Shown: positions 13,723-20,811 of the stretch, piece by piece
Numbering within the stretch: position 1 is the first letter of the stretch
How the letters are laid out: the number at the start of each line of letters is the position of its first letter
DNA from: a virus
Direction: 5' to 3' (one strand)
IMG/VR virus record: IMGVR_UViG_3300046471_000131
Coordinates: 1-24,756 of that record
Length of the DNA stretch: 24,756 nucleotides
The notes under the pieces: generated by a model
Databases searched by the model: none
Seen by the model: only the letters and a program-made list of their open reading frames with translations
Told to the model about the DNA's origin: nothing
Position numbers and translations under genes: made by a program

Positions 13723-13901
13723 GCAGGCTCTGGAACCTGCCGTCCTCCCCATATGGGAGGACGCCAAACCATGCAAGCCAGCCGGCGAAGAACACCGAAC
13801 ACGAAATGTGTGACGCCGGCCAGGTGGGGAAACCGCGGCGCCGAGCATGGGGCGGACAGCAACACGGAATTTTTCACTGATGCACCTGGTGACGGGTGCA
13901 T
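13723..13901. repeat. Hairpins in the early leader (13723-13740, 13741-13763, 13880-13901)
   Basis: Three inverted repeats lie in the untranslated leader before the first clear gene. GCAGG/CCTGC is immediately followed by a perfect 9-bp CGTCCTCCC/GGGAGGACG hairpin, and ATGCACC/GGTGCAT lies further on. The 3' arm of the second contains a GGGAGGA that would be the ribosome site for an ATG at 13771, so that start is sequestered when the stem forms. Leader structures of this kind can control transcription elongation or translation. Apart from these and the nut-like site, 13601-13926 holds no convincing gene. Confidence 0.55.
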
Positions 13902-13926
13902 TGGGAAAACAACCGGAGGCAGCAGC

Positions 13927-14199
13927 ATGCAAATCAACACGCAGAAAACAGTGCAGGTCGACGTGACTGAACTGCACCTCTACATCAAGGTGCGCGATGG
14001 ATTCGCCGCAGGTCTGAAAGATGCTCAGGGCGAGGAAGTCGGCAGCTATGAAGGCTACGTGCCGGACTTCTTCCCCGGCCAGCACTACGGCGACTACTTG
14101 ATCCTGAACATCGATCTGGAAACCGGGCAGATCAAGAACTGGAAGAAGCCTGGCGCCGCTGACATTGAGAAGATGCTCGCCCAAGGCGAAGACGACTGA
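13927..14199 (+). CDS. Small unknown early protein
   Basis: This 90-aa acidic protein is of a type common in Pseudomonas phages but without a known role. It begins MQINTQKTVQVDV. A beta-rich N-terminal half (VTELHLYIKVRDGF), a GQHYGDYLILNID block and a short C-terminal helix are visible. A GGAGG lies 7 nt before the ATG at 13927. The frame is open back to 13753, and an ATG at 13771 would add 52 residues beginning MQASRRRTPNTK. That ATG's ribosome site lies in a hairpin arm, so a longer form is possible. It is the first gene of the pL operon. Confidence 0.8.
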   Translation: MQINTQKTVQVDVTELHLYIKVRDGFAAGLKDAQGEEVGSYEGYVPDFFPGQHYGDYLILNIDLETGQIKNWKKPGAADIEKMLAQGEDD

Positions 14200-14253
14200 A
14201 CAACCAGCGCCACGACAGCCCTGTCGTTAACTTCCCGATCCTCTCTATGAGAG

Positions 14254-14372
14254 CGCATAGGGGTGTGATCTGAATCCTGCCGCCAAGCAGCACAGCTTCT
14301 ATCCAGCGAGATTCGGAGGAATGAACTCGGGTCGATGCAGGGATTGCGCCTGCCTGATCACACCCCGATGCG
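14254..14372 (+). ncRNA. Candidate structured RNA element
   Basis: A long inverted repeat pairs 14254-14270 with 14356-14372: CGCAT and ATGCG, one A-G mismatch, then an 11-bp perfect GGGGTGTGATC / GATCACACCCC. Inside it AATCCTGC (14273-14280) pairs with GCAGGGATT (14337-14345, one bulge). The enclosed segment offers two hairpins, AAGC-N6-GCTT (14285-14298) and CGAG-A-TTC / GAA-CTCG (14307-14329), the second holding GGAGGA in its loop. This layout suggests a folded cis-regulator or small RNA. The rest of the gene-free stretch 14200-14555 has a CGACAG/CTGTCG hairpin (14212-14227) and a GCCGG/CCGGC hairpin (14467-14484), with no other gene that I can support. Confidence 0.45.
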
Positions 14373-14392
14373 GACGAAACTGCGGCCTATAA
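14270..14392 (+). CDS. Possible cysteine-rich micro-protein
   Basis: The frame through the structured element encodes NPAAKQHSFYPARFGG, then a five-cysteine segment (CRDCAC...CGRNC) before a stop at 14390-14392. C-x2-C-x-C-x5-C-x3-C is a plausible metal-binding pattern. The only starts are a CTG at 14270, 7 nt after AGGGG, or an ATG at 14321 whose GGAGGA lies too close. The residue make-up looks protein-like, but the start problem and the RNA fold on the same bases keep confidence low. Confidence 0.35.
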   Translation: MNPAAKQHSFYPARFGGMNSGRCRDCACLITPRCGRNCGL

Positions 14393-14555
14393 CCGCCCAC
14401 CTGCATCAATCCCAGAATCGGTTGTCATCGAGCGCTGGTGAACTGAACACGGCCGTGGAACTCGGCGCCGGAAACGTAACCGGCAGCTCCGCAGCTTGAG
14501 ATGCTCCTGGCGGCATGGTCAAATAAGTAATGGCCTTTTGCTACGGTAATCTCAG

Positions 14556-14984
14556 TTGAAACAGAATCGCGGAATAATCATATTTTTCTCGGCAATGACT
14601 TTGCTCTTTATCTTGGTACAGGTATGGCATGCGAAGACTGCTCCGGAAGAGAAAATTCAGGAGCGGGAACGCCAGCTCAAAGGGCTCGCACTCATAATGG
14701 GCGCCCAGTCCGGAAAAGTATCTGACGATTCAACTCGCGTCGATTCTGTGACCTACAACGATGAGGTCATGCGTATCTCTTACACACTCACAAAACTTAC
14801 GAAAGACGAAATCGATTCTGATGAATTCACCAAGGACGCAAAAGCGCTTGCAGCTTCTGCATTCTGTAATGAAAAAGGTTTAGGGCAATTCGTGAAATCG
14901 GGTCTTTCCATTGACCTCCTCTACAAAGATTCAACCAGTTCACCGGTAGTCGAGTTTCAGATAGGCAAATCCGACTGCCTCTGA
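14556..14984 (+). CDS. Membrane-anchored or exported unknown protein
   Basis: This 142-aa protein begins at a TTG; an in-frame stop lies 6 nt upstream, so nothing longer is possible. A short basic N-terminus (MKQNR) and a hydrophobic segment (about residues 7-22) make a signal anchor, so the rest should be periplasmic. C104 and C141 in a C-terminal module ending in GKSDC resemble small periplasmic proteins with a closing disulfide. The ribosome site is weak. Composition is more AT-rich than the neighbours. It is followed by a strong terminator and may be an independent lysogenic-conversion gene. A surface or periplasmic exclusion role is possible but unsupported. Confidence 0.72.
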   Translation: MKQNRGIIIFFSAMTLLFILVQVWHAKTAPEEKIQERERQLKGLALIMGAQSGKVSDDSTRVDSVTYNDEVMRISYTLTKLTKDEIDSDEFTKDAKALAASAFCNEKGLGQFVKSGLSIDLLYKDSTSSPVVEFQIGKSDCL

Positions 14985-14997
14985 TGCCTGCCCCCTG

Positions 14998-15025
14998 AAG
15001 CCCGCCCCTCACGCGGGCTTTTTTC
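14998..15025 (+). terminator. Strong intrinsic terminator inside the rightward operon
   Basis: AAGCCCGC and GCGGGCTT pair around CCCTCAC and are followed by TTTTC. It is 14 bp after the anchored protein gene. Downstream recombination genes must be reached by antitermination or by another promoter. Confidence 0.85.
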
Positions 15026-15134
15026 TGCGCGTCGCACCGCTACGAGCCCGCGCAGCTAGTCATCAATAGCCCGACCAATCCCGAATGCACTCTCCTCCGC
15101 GCCCAACGGCAACCAGCGGAGCGGATGAGTGCAT
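15025..15134. repeat. Consecutive hairpins before the small-gene cluster
   Basis: CTGCGCG/CGCGCAG (15025-15031 / 15049-15055) is followed by a nested structure, ATGCACTC/GAGTGCAT (15085-15092 / 15127-15134) enclosing CTCCGC/GCGGAG (15095-15100 / 15116-15121). It ends 43 nt before the next start codon. It may be a leader structure; no T-run follows. Confidence 0.6.
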
Positions 15135-15177
15135 CCGAGTTTTGTTGGATCAACACCCCGCCACTCTGGAGACGACC

Positions 15178-15582
15178 ATGTCAGCTCTACGCAAGCTCAT
15201 CCCGGAAGACGACTTTCTCGATACGGAGGCAGGTCAAGACTGGCTGACCGAGTCGGTCGACGACCTGCTTTATCGGCGCCACGTCGAGGCACCAAATCCG
15301 GTAGGCCGAAGCAAGGTTCTGGTCAACGCCGACCACTTACCGGAGGCGCTGGCGGATCACATGGCTGCGAACCCAGATCCAGATCGGTACATCGAGAAGA
15401 TTTTGATCGAGCTGATCAGGCGCGCCGATAGTGGGATTCTGCACACCTGGGCCATCGAAGCCGTCGGCGGTGATCCGCAAATTATCCGGTCACTCGCCGG
15501 CGACCTGGTCGCGGTGCACGCCAACGAATACCGCGATTTCAAGCGCGAAAGCGATCGCGTCGAGCGGGAGTGCGGGTTTTGA
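15178..15582 (+). CDS. Unknown early protein
   Basis: This 134-aa acidic, mostly helical protein is not recognised. It starts MSALRKLIPEDDFLDTEAGQ and has a WAIEAVGGDPQIIRSLAGD helix pair in the C-terminal half. The ATG at 15178 has a GGAG 6 nt upstream. The longer frame from 15085 would run through the hairpin region and lacks a ribosome site. It is the first of seven tightly packed genes leading through RecT and the YqaJ nuclease, and overlaps the next by 4 bp. Confidence 0.75.
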   Translation: MSALRKLIPEDDFLDTEAGQDWLTESVDDLLYRRHVEAPNPVGRSKVLVNADHLPEALADHMAANPDPDRYIEKILIELIRRADSGILHTWAIEAVGGDPQIIRSLAGDLVAVHANEYRDFKRESDRVERECGF

Positions 15583-15770
15583 GTCCTCACATCCTGATCG
15601 ACCAAGCCCTTGATGGCGTGTCGGCGCCGGCCGGCGAAGAAGACATCAGCCTGCTGGTACAGGGACTGATCACCCGCCTCTTCACTGACGGCGCCATCAC
15701 CACTGACGAGTTCAACCACTACTGCAAACGCCTGCGTGACACCTGTCAGCGGCGCAAGGAGGACGCATGA
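15579..15770 (+). CDS. Small unknown protein with TTG start
   Basis: This 63-aa protein (from MSPHILIDQALDG) is not recognised. The TTG overlaps the upstream stop (TTGA) and has GGGAG 8 nt before it. A GTG at 15570 is in frame but has no ribosome site. It is acidic and helical, with a basic end (KRLRDTCQRRKEDA). It overlaps the following gene by 4 bp. Confidence 0.7.
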   Translation: MSPHILIDQALDGVSAPAGEEDISLLVQGLITRLFTDGAITTDEFNHYCKRLRDTCQRRKEDA

Positions 15771-15961
15771 GTACGGCACCGGTTAAATCGCTGATCGACG
15801 AGCGGCTGGAGGACATCGAACACAAGATCGCCCTGCTCGGCTTCGGCCTTCCCTTCAACGAGGTCATCGGTCGCAAGCGCGAGGATCTGGTCGCCAATCT
15901 GCCGCAGCGCCTGGCGCCTTCCATGAAGGGCAAGCGGATCGCGGTGAGGGTTCGGCCGTGA
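15767..15961 (+). CDS. Small unknown basic protein
   Basis: This 64-aa protein starts at an ATG overlapping the previous stop (ATGA), with a GGAGG close upstream. A charged helix (SLIDERLEDIEHKIALLG) is followed by a basic tail (MKGKRIAVRVRP). It is not recognised. Its stop overlaps the GTG of the next micro-gene. Confidence 0.7.
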   Translation: MSTAPVKSLIDERLEDIEHKIALLGFGLPFNEVIGRKREDLVANLPQRLAPSMKGKRIAVRVRP

Positions 15962-16074
15962 CCGGTCGCCAGCTTGCCCGTCGCATTCTGATTCGGCGCG
16001 GATCGTTCTCTGCCATCGGCGTTTTCACCTTCTTGATGCTGCTCAGCGCCCTCGCCGACCACATCACTCAGTAA
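15958..16074 (+). CDS. 38-aa single-pass membrane micro-protein
   Basis: A GTG start overlapping the previous stop (GTGA) opens a 38-codon frame. It has a basic N-terminus (TGRQLARRILIRRG), one hydrophobic helix (FSAIGVFTFLMLLSALA) and a short polar tail, which is a positive-inside single membrane anchor. The unbroken chain of 4-bp overlaps from 15579 supports translation. Function unknown. Confidence 0.6.
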   Translation: MTGRQLARRILIRRGSFSAIGVFTFLMLLSALADHITQ

Positions 16075-16117
16075 GCAACGCATTCAATCGCTGCGCATAG
16101 CGCGGCAAGGAACAATC

Positions 16118-17005
16118 ATGTCCGCTCAAAGTGTGACGCCAGTGGCGCACGACCGAAACCTCCACGTCCTTCCGCATGCAGCAACTAGCACCAGTTCTCT
16201 GGTATTGGACGGCGACAGCCTAGACAAAATGATGCGTCTGGCCGAAGTCATGGCCACCGGCCGAGCCACACTTCCGAAGCATTTCAACGGCAACCCAGCG
16301 GATTGTCTGGCGGTCGTCATGCAATCGATGCAGTGGAAAATGAATCCGTTCGCCGTGGCACAGAAAACGCATTTGGTGAATGGCGTGCTGGGCTACGAAG
16401 CGCAGCTGGTGAACGCGGTGATCACTACCTGCGCGCCGGTGCTGGATCGCCTGCATTACGAATGGTACGGCGCTTGGGAAAAGGTGATCGGCAAGTTCAC
16501 CATCAAGAACGGTGACAAAGGCGAGTACCGCGTCCCGGGCTGGAAGCTTGAAGACGAGCAAGGGCTGGGCGTGAAGGTCTGGGCAACCTTTCGGGGCGAA
16601 GACGAGCCGCGAGTCCTTGAGTTGCTGCTTGCCCAGGCTCGCACTCGAAACAGTACGCTCTGGGCTGACGACCCTCGCCAGCAACTGGCGTACCTCGCCA
16701 CCAAGCGTTGGTCGCGCCTCTACTGCCCGGACGTGATCCTCGGCGTGTACAGCCCGGATGAGCTGGAAGAAACCGCACCAACCATTCGCGACGTATCACC
16801 AGCGCGCGGCGCGGCACCAACTGAACTTCCTCCCTACCCCGACGAGAAGCTCGCCGAAAACCTGCCGAAATGGCAAATCGCTGTCGACGCCGGCCGCTCC
16901 GCCCCTGATCACCTGATCGCAACCGTCAGCAGCAAATTCACCCTGAGCGAAGAGCAGATCGCCAAGATCAAAGCGCTCGCGCCAATTGAAGGAGACCACG
17001 AATGA
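16118..17005 (+). CDS. recT: RecT family single-strand annealing recombinase
   Basis: This 295-aa protein has the RecT family blocks: LVNGVLGYEAQLVNAVI near residues 87-103, the aromatic WKLEDEQG segment, and a diagnostic QLAYLATKRWSRLYCPDVIL at about 188-207. It anneals complementary single strands exposed by its partner exonuclease, supporting phage recombination and concatemer formation. AAGGA lies 6 nt before the ATG. It overlaps the nuclease gene by 4 bp (ATGA), the usual RecE/RecT-style pair. The C-terminal tail after about 240 is Pro/Ala-rich and then helical, probably for partner contacts. Confidence 0.93.
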   Translation: MSAQSVTPVAHDRNLHVLPHAATSTSSLVLDGDSLDKMMRLAEVMATGRATLPKHFNGNPADCLAVVMQSMQWKMNPFAVAQKTHLVNGVLGYEAQLVNAVITTCAPVLDRLHYEWYGAWEKVIGKFTIKNGDKGEYRVPGWKLEDEQGLGVKVWATFRGEDEPRVLELLLAQARTRNSTLWADDPRQQLAYLATKRWSRLYCPDVILGVYSPDELEETAPTIRDVSPARGAAPTELPPYPDEKLAENLPKWQIAVDAGRSAPDHLIATVSSKFTLSEEQIAKIKALAPIEGDHE

Positions 17006-18630
17006 AAATCCACAATGTCGCTCAGGGCTCCGAAGCCTGGCACGCGCTCCGCGCCAACTACTTCACCGCTTCAGAAGCGCCGGCGATGATGGGCGCCTCG
17101 AAGCAGATGAAGCGCACCGAACTGCTGCATGCGAAAAAGACTGGCCTTGATCGCGACGTGTCGTGGTGGGTGCAGAAAAACCTCTTCGACAAAGGACACG
17201 AAGCCGAGGCACTTGCTCGGCCGATTCTAGAAGGACGAATTGGCGAGGACCTGTTTCCCGTCGTCGGCACCGAAGGTGACCTGCTCGCATCCCTCGACGG
17301 CTGCACAATCCTCGGAGACGTGCTGTTCGAACACAAAATGTGGAACGAGCAACTTGCTGCCGACGTTCGCGCCGGCAACCTCGATGCGCACTACTACTGG
17401 CAGCTCGAACAACAGCTGCTGGTGAGCGGCGCCGAGAAGGTAATCTTCGTCTGCTCCGACGGTACCGAAGAAAACTTCGTTTCGATGGAATACACGCCGG
17501 TGCCGGGCCGGGCTGCAACACTCGTAGCAGGCTGGAAACAGTTCCAAGCCGACCTACTGGACTTCACTCCCGCCGAGGTGGTGCCGGAGGCCGTCGGCAA
17601 AACGCCGGAATCGTTGCCAGCGCTGCGCATCGAAGTGACCGGTATGGTCACCGCCAGCAACCTGGAGCAATTCAAAGCTCACTCCCTCGCTGTCTTCGGC
17701 TCCATCAACACCGAGCTGGAAACGGATCAACACTTCGCCGACGCAGAAAAAGCGGTCAAATGGTGTGGCGATGTCGAGGAGCGCCTGGAAGCAGCCAAGC
17801 AGCACGCGCTGAGCCAAACCGAAAGCATCGATTCGCTCTTCCGCACCATCGACGAGATCAGCGCCGAGGCCCGCGCCAAGCGTCTGATGCTCGACAAACT
17901 GGTGAAAGCCCGCAAGCTCAGCATCCGTGAAGACATCGTCATGGATGCAGCGAAGGCGCTGCAGGTCCACATCGATCAGATCAACGCTTCACTGGGCGGC
18001 AAAGCGCGTATGCCGGCGGTGCCTGCAGATTTCGCCGGAGCCATTAAAGGCAAAAAGACGATCAGCAGCCTGCGCGACTCTGCCGATTCCGAGCTGGCCC
18101 GGGCAAAGATTGCCGCCAGCCAAATCGGCGACAGCATCCGGAGCAACTTGGCCAGCCTAGACGAGCTCGCCGCCGACTGCATGTTTCTCTTCAATGATGT
18201 GCAGCAATTGGTGATGAAGGCAAACGACGATCTGGTCGCACTGATCAAGGTGCGGATCTCTGAACACCAGAAGACCGAGGAGCAGAAGGCCGAAGCGCAG
18301 CGTGAACAGATCCGCCAGCAAGAGCTGAAGCGCATCGCGGACGAGGCGAAAGCCAACGCACCGGTTGAGCCTGCAACGGTCGCCAGTCCAGCGCCGGTAA
18401 AGGCCTCCGTGACGGTTCAGTCTGCCTCGAAGCCAGCAGCAACAATCGAGGCGCCGGTGAACCTGCAGGCCGAAGTGTTCGACCTGGAAGAGCTGATCAA
18501 AGCAGTTGCCTACGGCCAAGCGCCTATCTCTGTGTTGACCGTGAGCTGGGAACACCTCGACGCGCTGGTCGCAGATCAAGGCAACAACTTCAGTATGGCC
18601 GGCGTGAAGTTGGTCAAGGTGGCGGCATGA
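17002..18630 (+). CDS. YqaJ-type recombination exonuclease with long C-terminal extension
   Basis: This 542-aa protein has an N-terminal YqaJ/lambda-exonuclease domain (about residues 1-200). Visible active-site elements are E67 in GHEAE, D99 in SLDG, E110/K112 in FEHK and Q134 with Q137 in YWQLEQQ. It should resect double-stranded ends to feed RecT. The remaining 340 residues are mostly helical with coiled-coil character (about 235-450), then an Ala/Pro-rich linker and a small C-terminal domain. Many YqaJ proteins end near 200-340 aa, so this form carries an extra, uncharacterised module, perhaps for oligomerisation or host-factor contacts. Confidence 0.88.
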   Translation: MKIHNVAQGSEAWHALRANYFTASEAPAMMGASKQMKRTELLHAKKTGLDRDVSWWVQKNLFDKGHEAEALARPILEGRIGEDLFPVVGTEGDLLASLDGCTILGDVLFEHKMWNEQLAADVRAGNLDAHYYWQLEQQLLVSGAEKVIFVCSDGTEENFVSMEYTPVPGRAATLVAGWKQFQADLLDFTPAEVVPEAVGKTPESLPALRIEVTGMVTASNLEQFKAHSLAVFGSINTELETDQHFADAEKAVKWCGDVEERLEAAKQHALSQTESIDSLFRTIDEISAEARAKRLMLDKLVKARKLSIREDIVMDAAKALQVHIDQINASLGGKARMPAVPADFAGAIKGKKTISSLRDSADSELARAKIAASQIGDSIRSNLASLDELAADCMFLFNDVQQLVMKANDDLVALIKVRISEHQKTEEQKAEAQREQIRQQELKRIADEAKANAPVEPATVASPAPVKASVTVQSASKPAATIEAPVNLQAEVFDLEELIKAVAYGQAPISVLTVSWEHLDALVADQGNNFSMAGVKLVKVAA

Positions 18631-19148
18631 TCAGCAACCACCTCAACGACGTCGAGCGGCGGCGTCAGGACGCAAACTACCTTTCCGCTCAGATTGCCCA
18701 GTACCTGGCCGCCGGCGGAAAAATTCATGAGCCGGAACCGGCGCCGATCAAGTTCACCACCACCTCCGAGCGGAAGCAGCCGCCAAGCTTTCAGCGACCG
18801 AAGGTGAAGGACGAAACGACCGCTCGCGTTGCGAGAATCCGAGAAATGGCAAAGACGCTGACCCGGAACGAGACCTGCGAGCGGGAAGGAATCGCTCTGG
18901 CCACGCTGAAGGCGATCGCTTCCAAGCACGCAATCAAGTTCCAGGTTCGGCAGAAGATCGGCACGGCACCGAACAAGGCGCCGCCAGATGTGGAAGCGCG
19001 ATTGGTCTCCGAGATCAATAACTGCATCGCCGTTGGCATGAACCGAAGCCAGTGCTGCAAGGCTCTGGCGATCAGTTACAACATGCTCGACCGGATCATC
19101 CGGGATAACGAGATCGACTTCCCGAAGCTGAAGCCTGCATTTCGATGA
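18627..19148 (+). CDS. Tandem helix-turn-helix protein, unknown
   Basis: This 173-aa protein shows two similar HTH-like units. One is at about residues 65-108 (MAKTLTRNETCEREGIALAT then a recognition-type helix), the other at about 125-165 (CIAVGMNRSQCCKALAISYN then LDRIIRDNEIDF). Each has the pattern T/NR-x-x-C, a short turn, I-(x)-(Y/T)-x-L, and a final I-x-F. The N-terminal 60 residues are helical and then disordered. A DNA-binding or anti-host role is plausible. It overlaps the nuclease gene by 4 bp and belongs to the recombination operon. Confidence 0.72.
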   Translation: MISNHLNDVERRRQDANYLSAQIAQYLAAGGKIHEPEPAPIKFTTTSERKQPPSFQRPKVKDETTARVARIREMAKTLTRNETCEREGIALATLKAIASKHAIKFQVRQKIGTAPNKAPPDVEARLVSEINNCIAVGMNRSQCCKALAISYNMLDRIIRDNEIDFPKLKPAFR

Positions 19149-19327
19149 AACGAAGACCCCAACAACGCAAACGACAGACTTGGCTGGACTTGCCGGCCAG
19201 CGGAATTGAAGAGGTAGGCCATGGCCGAGGAAAAGGAACTGACGGAGGAAGCCAAGAAGCAGCGCAGGAAGCGCGAGAAGGCTGCAGCAAAGGACGCTGC
19301 ATTGGGCGTCGAGAAGTTTACGGTTGA
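19145..19327 (+). CDS. Doubtful small basic ORF
   Basis: A 60-aa frame starts at an ATG that overlaps the upstream stop (ATGA). Its first 25 residues (MKRRPQQRKRQTWLDLPASG) look plausible. The last 35 overlap the next gene for 107 bp and have the Gly/Arg/Glu-rich look of a shadow frame. It may be a real coupling peptide or only serve to carry ribosomes to 19221. Confidence 0.3.
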   Translation: MKRRPQQRKRQTWLDLPASGIEEVGHGRGKGTDGGSQEAAQEAREGCSKGRCIGRREVYG

Positions 19328-19613
19328 GGTGGCCGGCGTGTTCAAGCCAGACCTGAAGGCAGTCATGAAGGCCCACGGCATCAACAACCAGCAGGATATT
19401 CATCAGCGCCTACTGAAGAACCTGATCGGCGCGGACCTCGAAACGCAGGCTTGGATGCTGCGGAGTGTCACGACACCTTACGAGGTGCCAGAAAAGGTGT
19501 CGCGAGCATTTTACGAGAAGAGCATGGCCGAACTAAGGGCCGACCCGGGTGATGAGATTATTTCACCCCAAAGTGATAGGTATTCCCCTGTACGCAATGG
19601 CCAAAGCCACTGA
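19221..19613 (+). CDS. Unknown early protein, C-terminus possibly altered
   Basis: This 130-aa protein starts with a highly charged helix (EEAKKQRRKREKAAAKDAAL) and continues with a segment (FTVEVAGVFKPDLKAVMKAH) typical of small phage early proteins of unknown function. GAGG lies 6 nt before the ATG. The last 20 residues (about ISPQSDRYSPVRNGQSH) run through the 3' end of a convergent, differently composed gene with a 51-bp overlap. The original stop was probably lost when that gene arrived. Confidence 0.7.
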   Translation: MAEEKELTEEAKKQRRKREKAAAKDAALGVEKFTVEVAGVFKPDLKAVMKAHGINNQQDIHQRLLKNLIGADLETQAWMLRSVTTPYEVPEKVSRAFYEKSMAELRADPGDEIISPQSDRYSPVRNGQSH

Positions 19614-20138
19614 AGCTGCCGCTACTGCGGTGCTCATGACAATAACGGCCCATCGAGAAATTGATTTGAGCAACACGAAAGATGGTTCACCGCGCTTAAC
19701 TCTCTCCCATTCGGTTTTGAGAATCACCTGCGTCTCGCTAGCGAGATTCTCCATGTGAGCCTCCATCAAACTGTCGGAAGCTCCTATTCCTTCCGTATCT
19801 TTGACCAGAGTCAAAAGCTCATTGTGCTCCTCGGGATTGAGGCGAAGCCTAATTCGGGCGGATAGCATGGCTGTTTCTAAAAAATCCTTTTCTTTTGAAA
19901 GTATGAATTTCTGAATGTCTTGCTGGGGCTGTTTCCGAACAATGGCGGAAAGTGTTTTAACCACTGCAAGGTGGGCAATAAGTTGTGATACGTCATTGCG
20001 AAGCCCGTCAATCCAAGCTTGCCTAAACTCAGAGGTCTTTTGATCCTTCGAAAGGATCGACACCACAAGAGAAACAACACCTGCTATCAACGCCACAGCC
20101 AAAGTGGCAGAAATCGTAAACAATACTTCGTTATTCAT
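19563..20138 (-). CDS. Two-helix membrane protein, opposite-strand cargo
   Basis: This 191-aa protein has a membrane helix at about residues 7-28 and a second near 162-184, with a soluble helical middle (EFRQAWIDGLRNDVSQLIAH, then ARIRLRLNPEEHNELL). I have seen the EFRQAWI-x-x-LR-x-D pattern in unnamed bacterial membrane proteins but cannot name a family. It is AT-rich and lies against the direction of the rightward early operon, so it needs its own promoter and could be expressed in the lysogen. Superinfection exclusion or an abortive-type membrane effector is a reasonable hypothesis only. Confidence 0.72.
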   Translation of the reverse strand: MNNEVLFTISATLAVALIAGVVSLVVSILSKDQKTSEFRQAWIDGLRNDVSQLIAHLAVVKTLSAIVRKQPQQDIQKFILSKEKDFLETAMLSARIRLRLNPEEHNELLTLVKDTEGIGASDSLMEAHMENLASETQVILKTEWERVKRGEPSFVLLKSISRWAVIVMSTAVAAASVALAIAYRGIPITLG

Positions 20139-20225
20139 TGATAGACCTGAGCACGAAAATTATCGACGGCCAGAACATCAGCCCTATTCAAATATCTGTA
20201 ATTGAACACGAAAAATAATCTTGAG

Positions 20226-20414
20226 TCAGACAAGGCTCGGCGCCTCAACCAACCGATGCGCCGACTCCATGTAGCTGGCCAGGTCGATTACCTCCCGAAG
20301 GAACACGACCACCTCCAGCTTCACTGCATCGTCAGGCAGCCCTATCCGTTTCAGCATCGCTTTAGCGTCCTCTTCGATAGCCACCAGCGCGTCTACATCG
20401 CTCTGCAACCTCAT
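20226..20414 (-). CDS. Small unknown protein, opposite strand
   Basis: This 62-aa acidic helical protein starts MRLQSDVDALVAIEEDAKAM. A strong AGGAGG lies 5 nt before the ATG, which is the main support for its reality. It belongs to a group of three short minus-strand genes (20226-21178) inside the rightward operon. Confidence 0.6.
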   Translation of the reverse strand: MRLQSDVDALVAIEEDAKAMLKRIGLPDDAVKLEVVVFLREVIDLASYMESAHRLVEAPSLV

Positions 20415-20451
20415 GTCGGCCTCCTGCCAGTGTGAGATAGAAGTGAAGCGA

Positions 20452-20742
20452 TTAAGTGTACTGGTCGTTGGAGGACATCAGCCAGTAGAGCTCCCAAAGA
20501 TCCTTAAAGCAGCGCTCGATATCTGGATGGCTAATTGCGGTAGGGAGGCTTGGCTCGTACGTGCCGGAATACTCCACGATGCTCTCGAATAATTCACGAG
20601 CGTACTCATCTGGAAATTCGTCCGGCCGCAAAGCCATCAACTCTTGATGAACAGCGCGCAATCGCATGTGTTTTTCCACACCGGTGGCAGCGGCTTCCAG
20701 TGCATCAGTGAGTCGTTTCACTGTTGAATGTGGATCCTTCAT
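20452..20742 (-). CDS. Small unknown protein, opposite strand
   Basis: This 96-aa acidic helical protein starts MKDPHSTVKRLTDALEAAAT and ends in an aromatic DLWELYWLMSS segment. A G-run (GGGGGG) 4 nt before the ATG may act as a weak ribosome site. No family is recognised. It is 37 bp upstream of the 62-aa gene on the same strand, so the two could share a transcript. Confidence 0.6.
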   Translation of the reverse strand: MKDPHSTVKRLTDALEAAATGVEKHMRLRAVHQELMALRPDEFPDEYARELFESIVEYSGTYEPSLPTAISHPDIERCFKDLWELYWLMSSNDQYT

Positions 20743-20811
20743 GCATCCCCCCAGAAAATTTATGACAGCCGGAACTGCACTGGTTCACGACTATAGCTGC
20801 GAGGTAACCCC

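Noticed and set aside
14212-14227. The CGACAG/CTGTCG hairpin after the 90-aa gene as a terminator.
   Set aside because: Only two nucleotides separate the arms and no T-tract follows.
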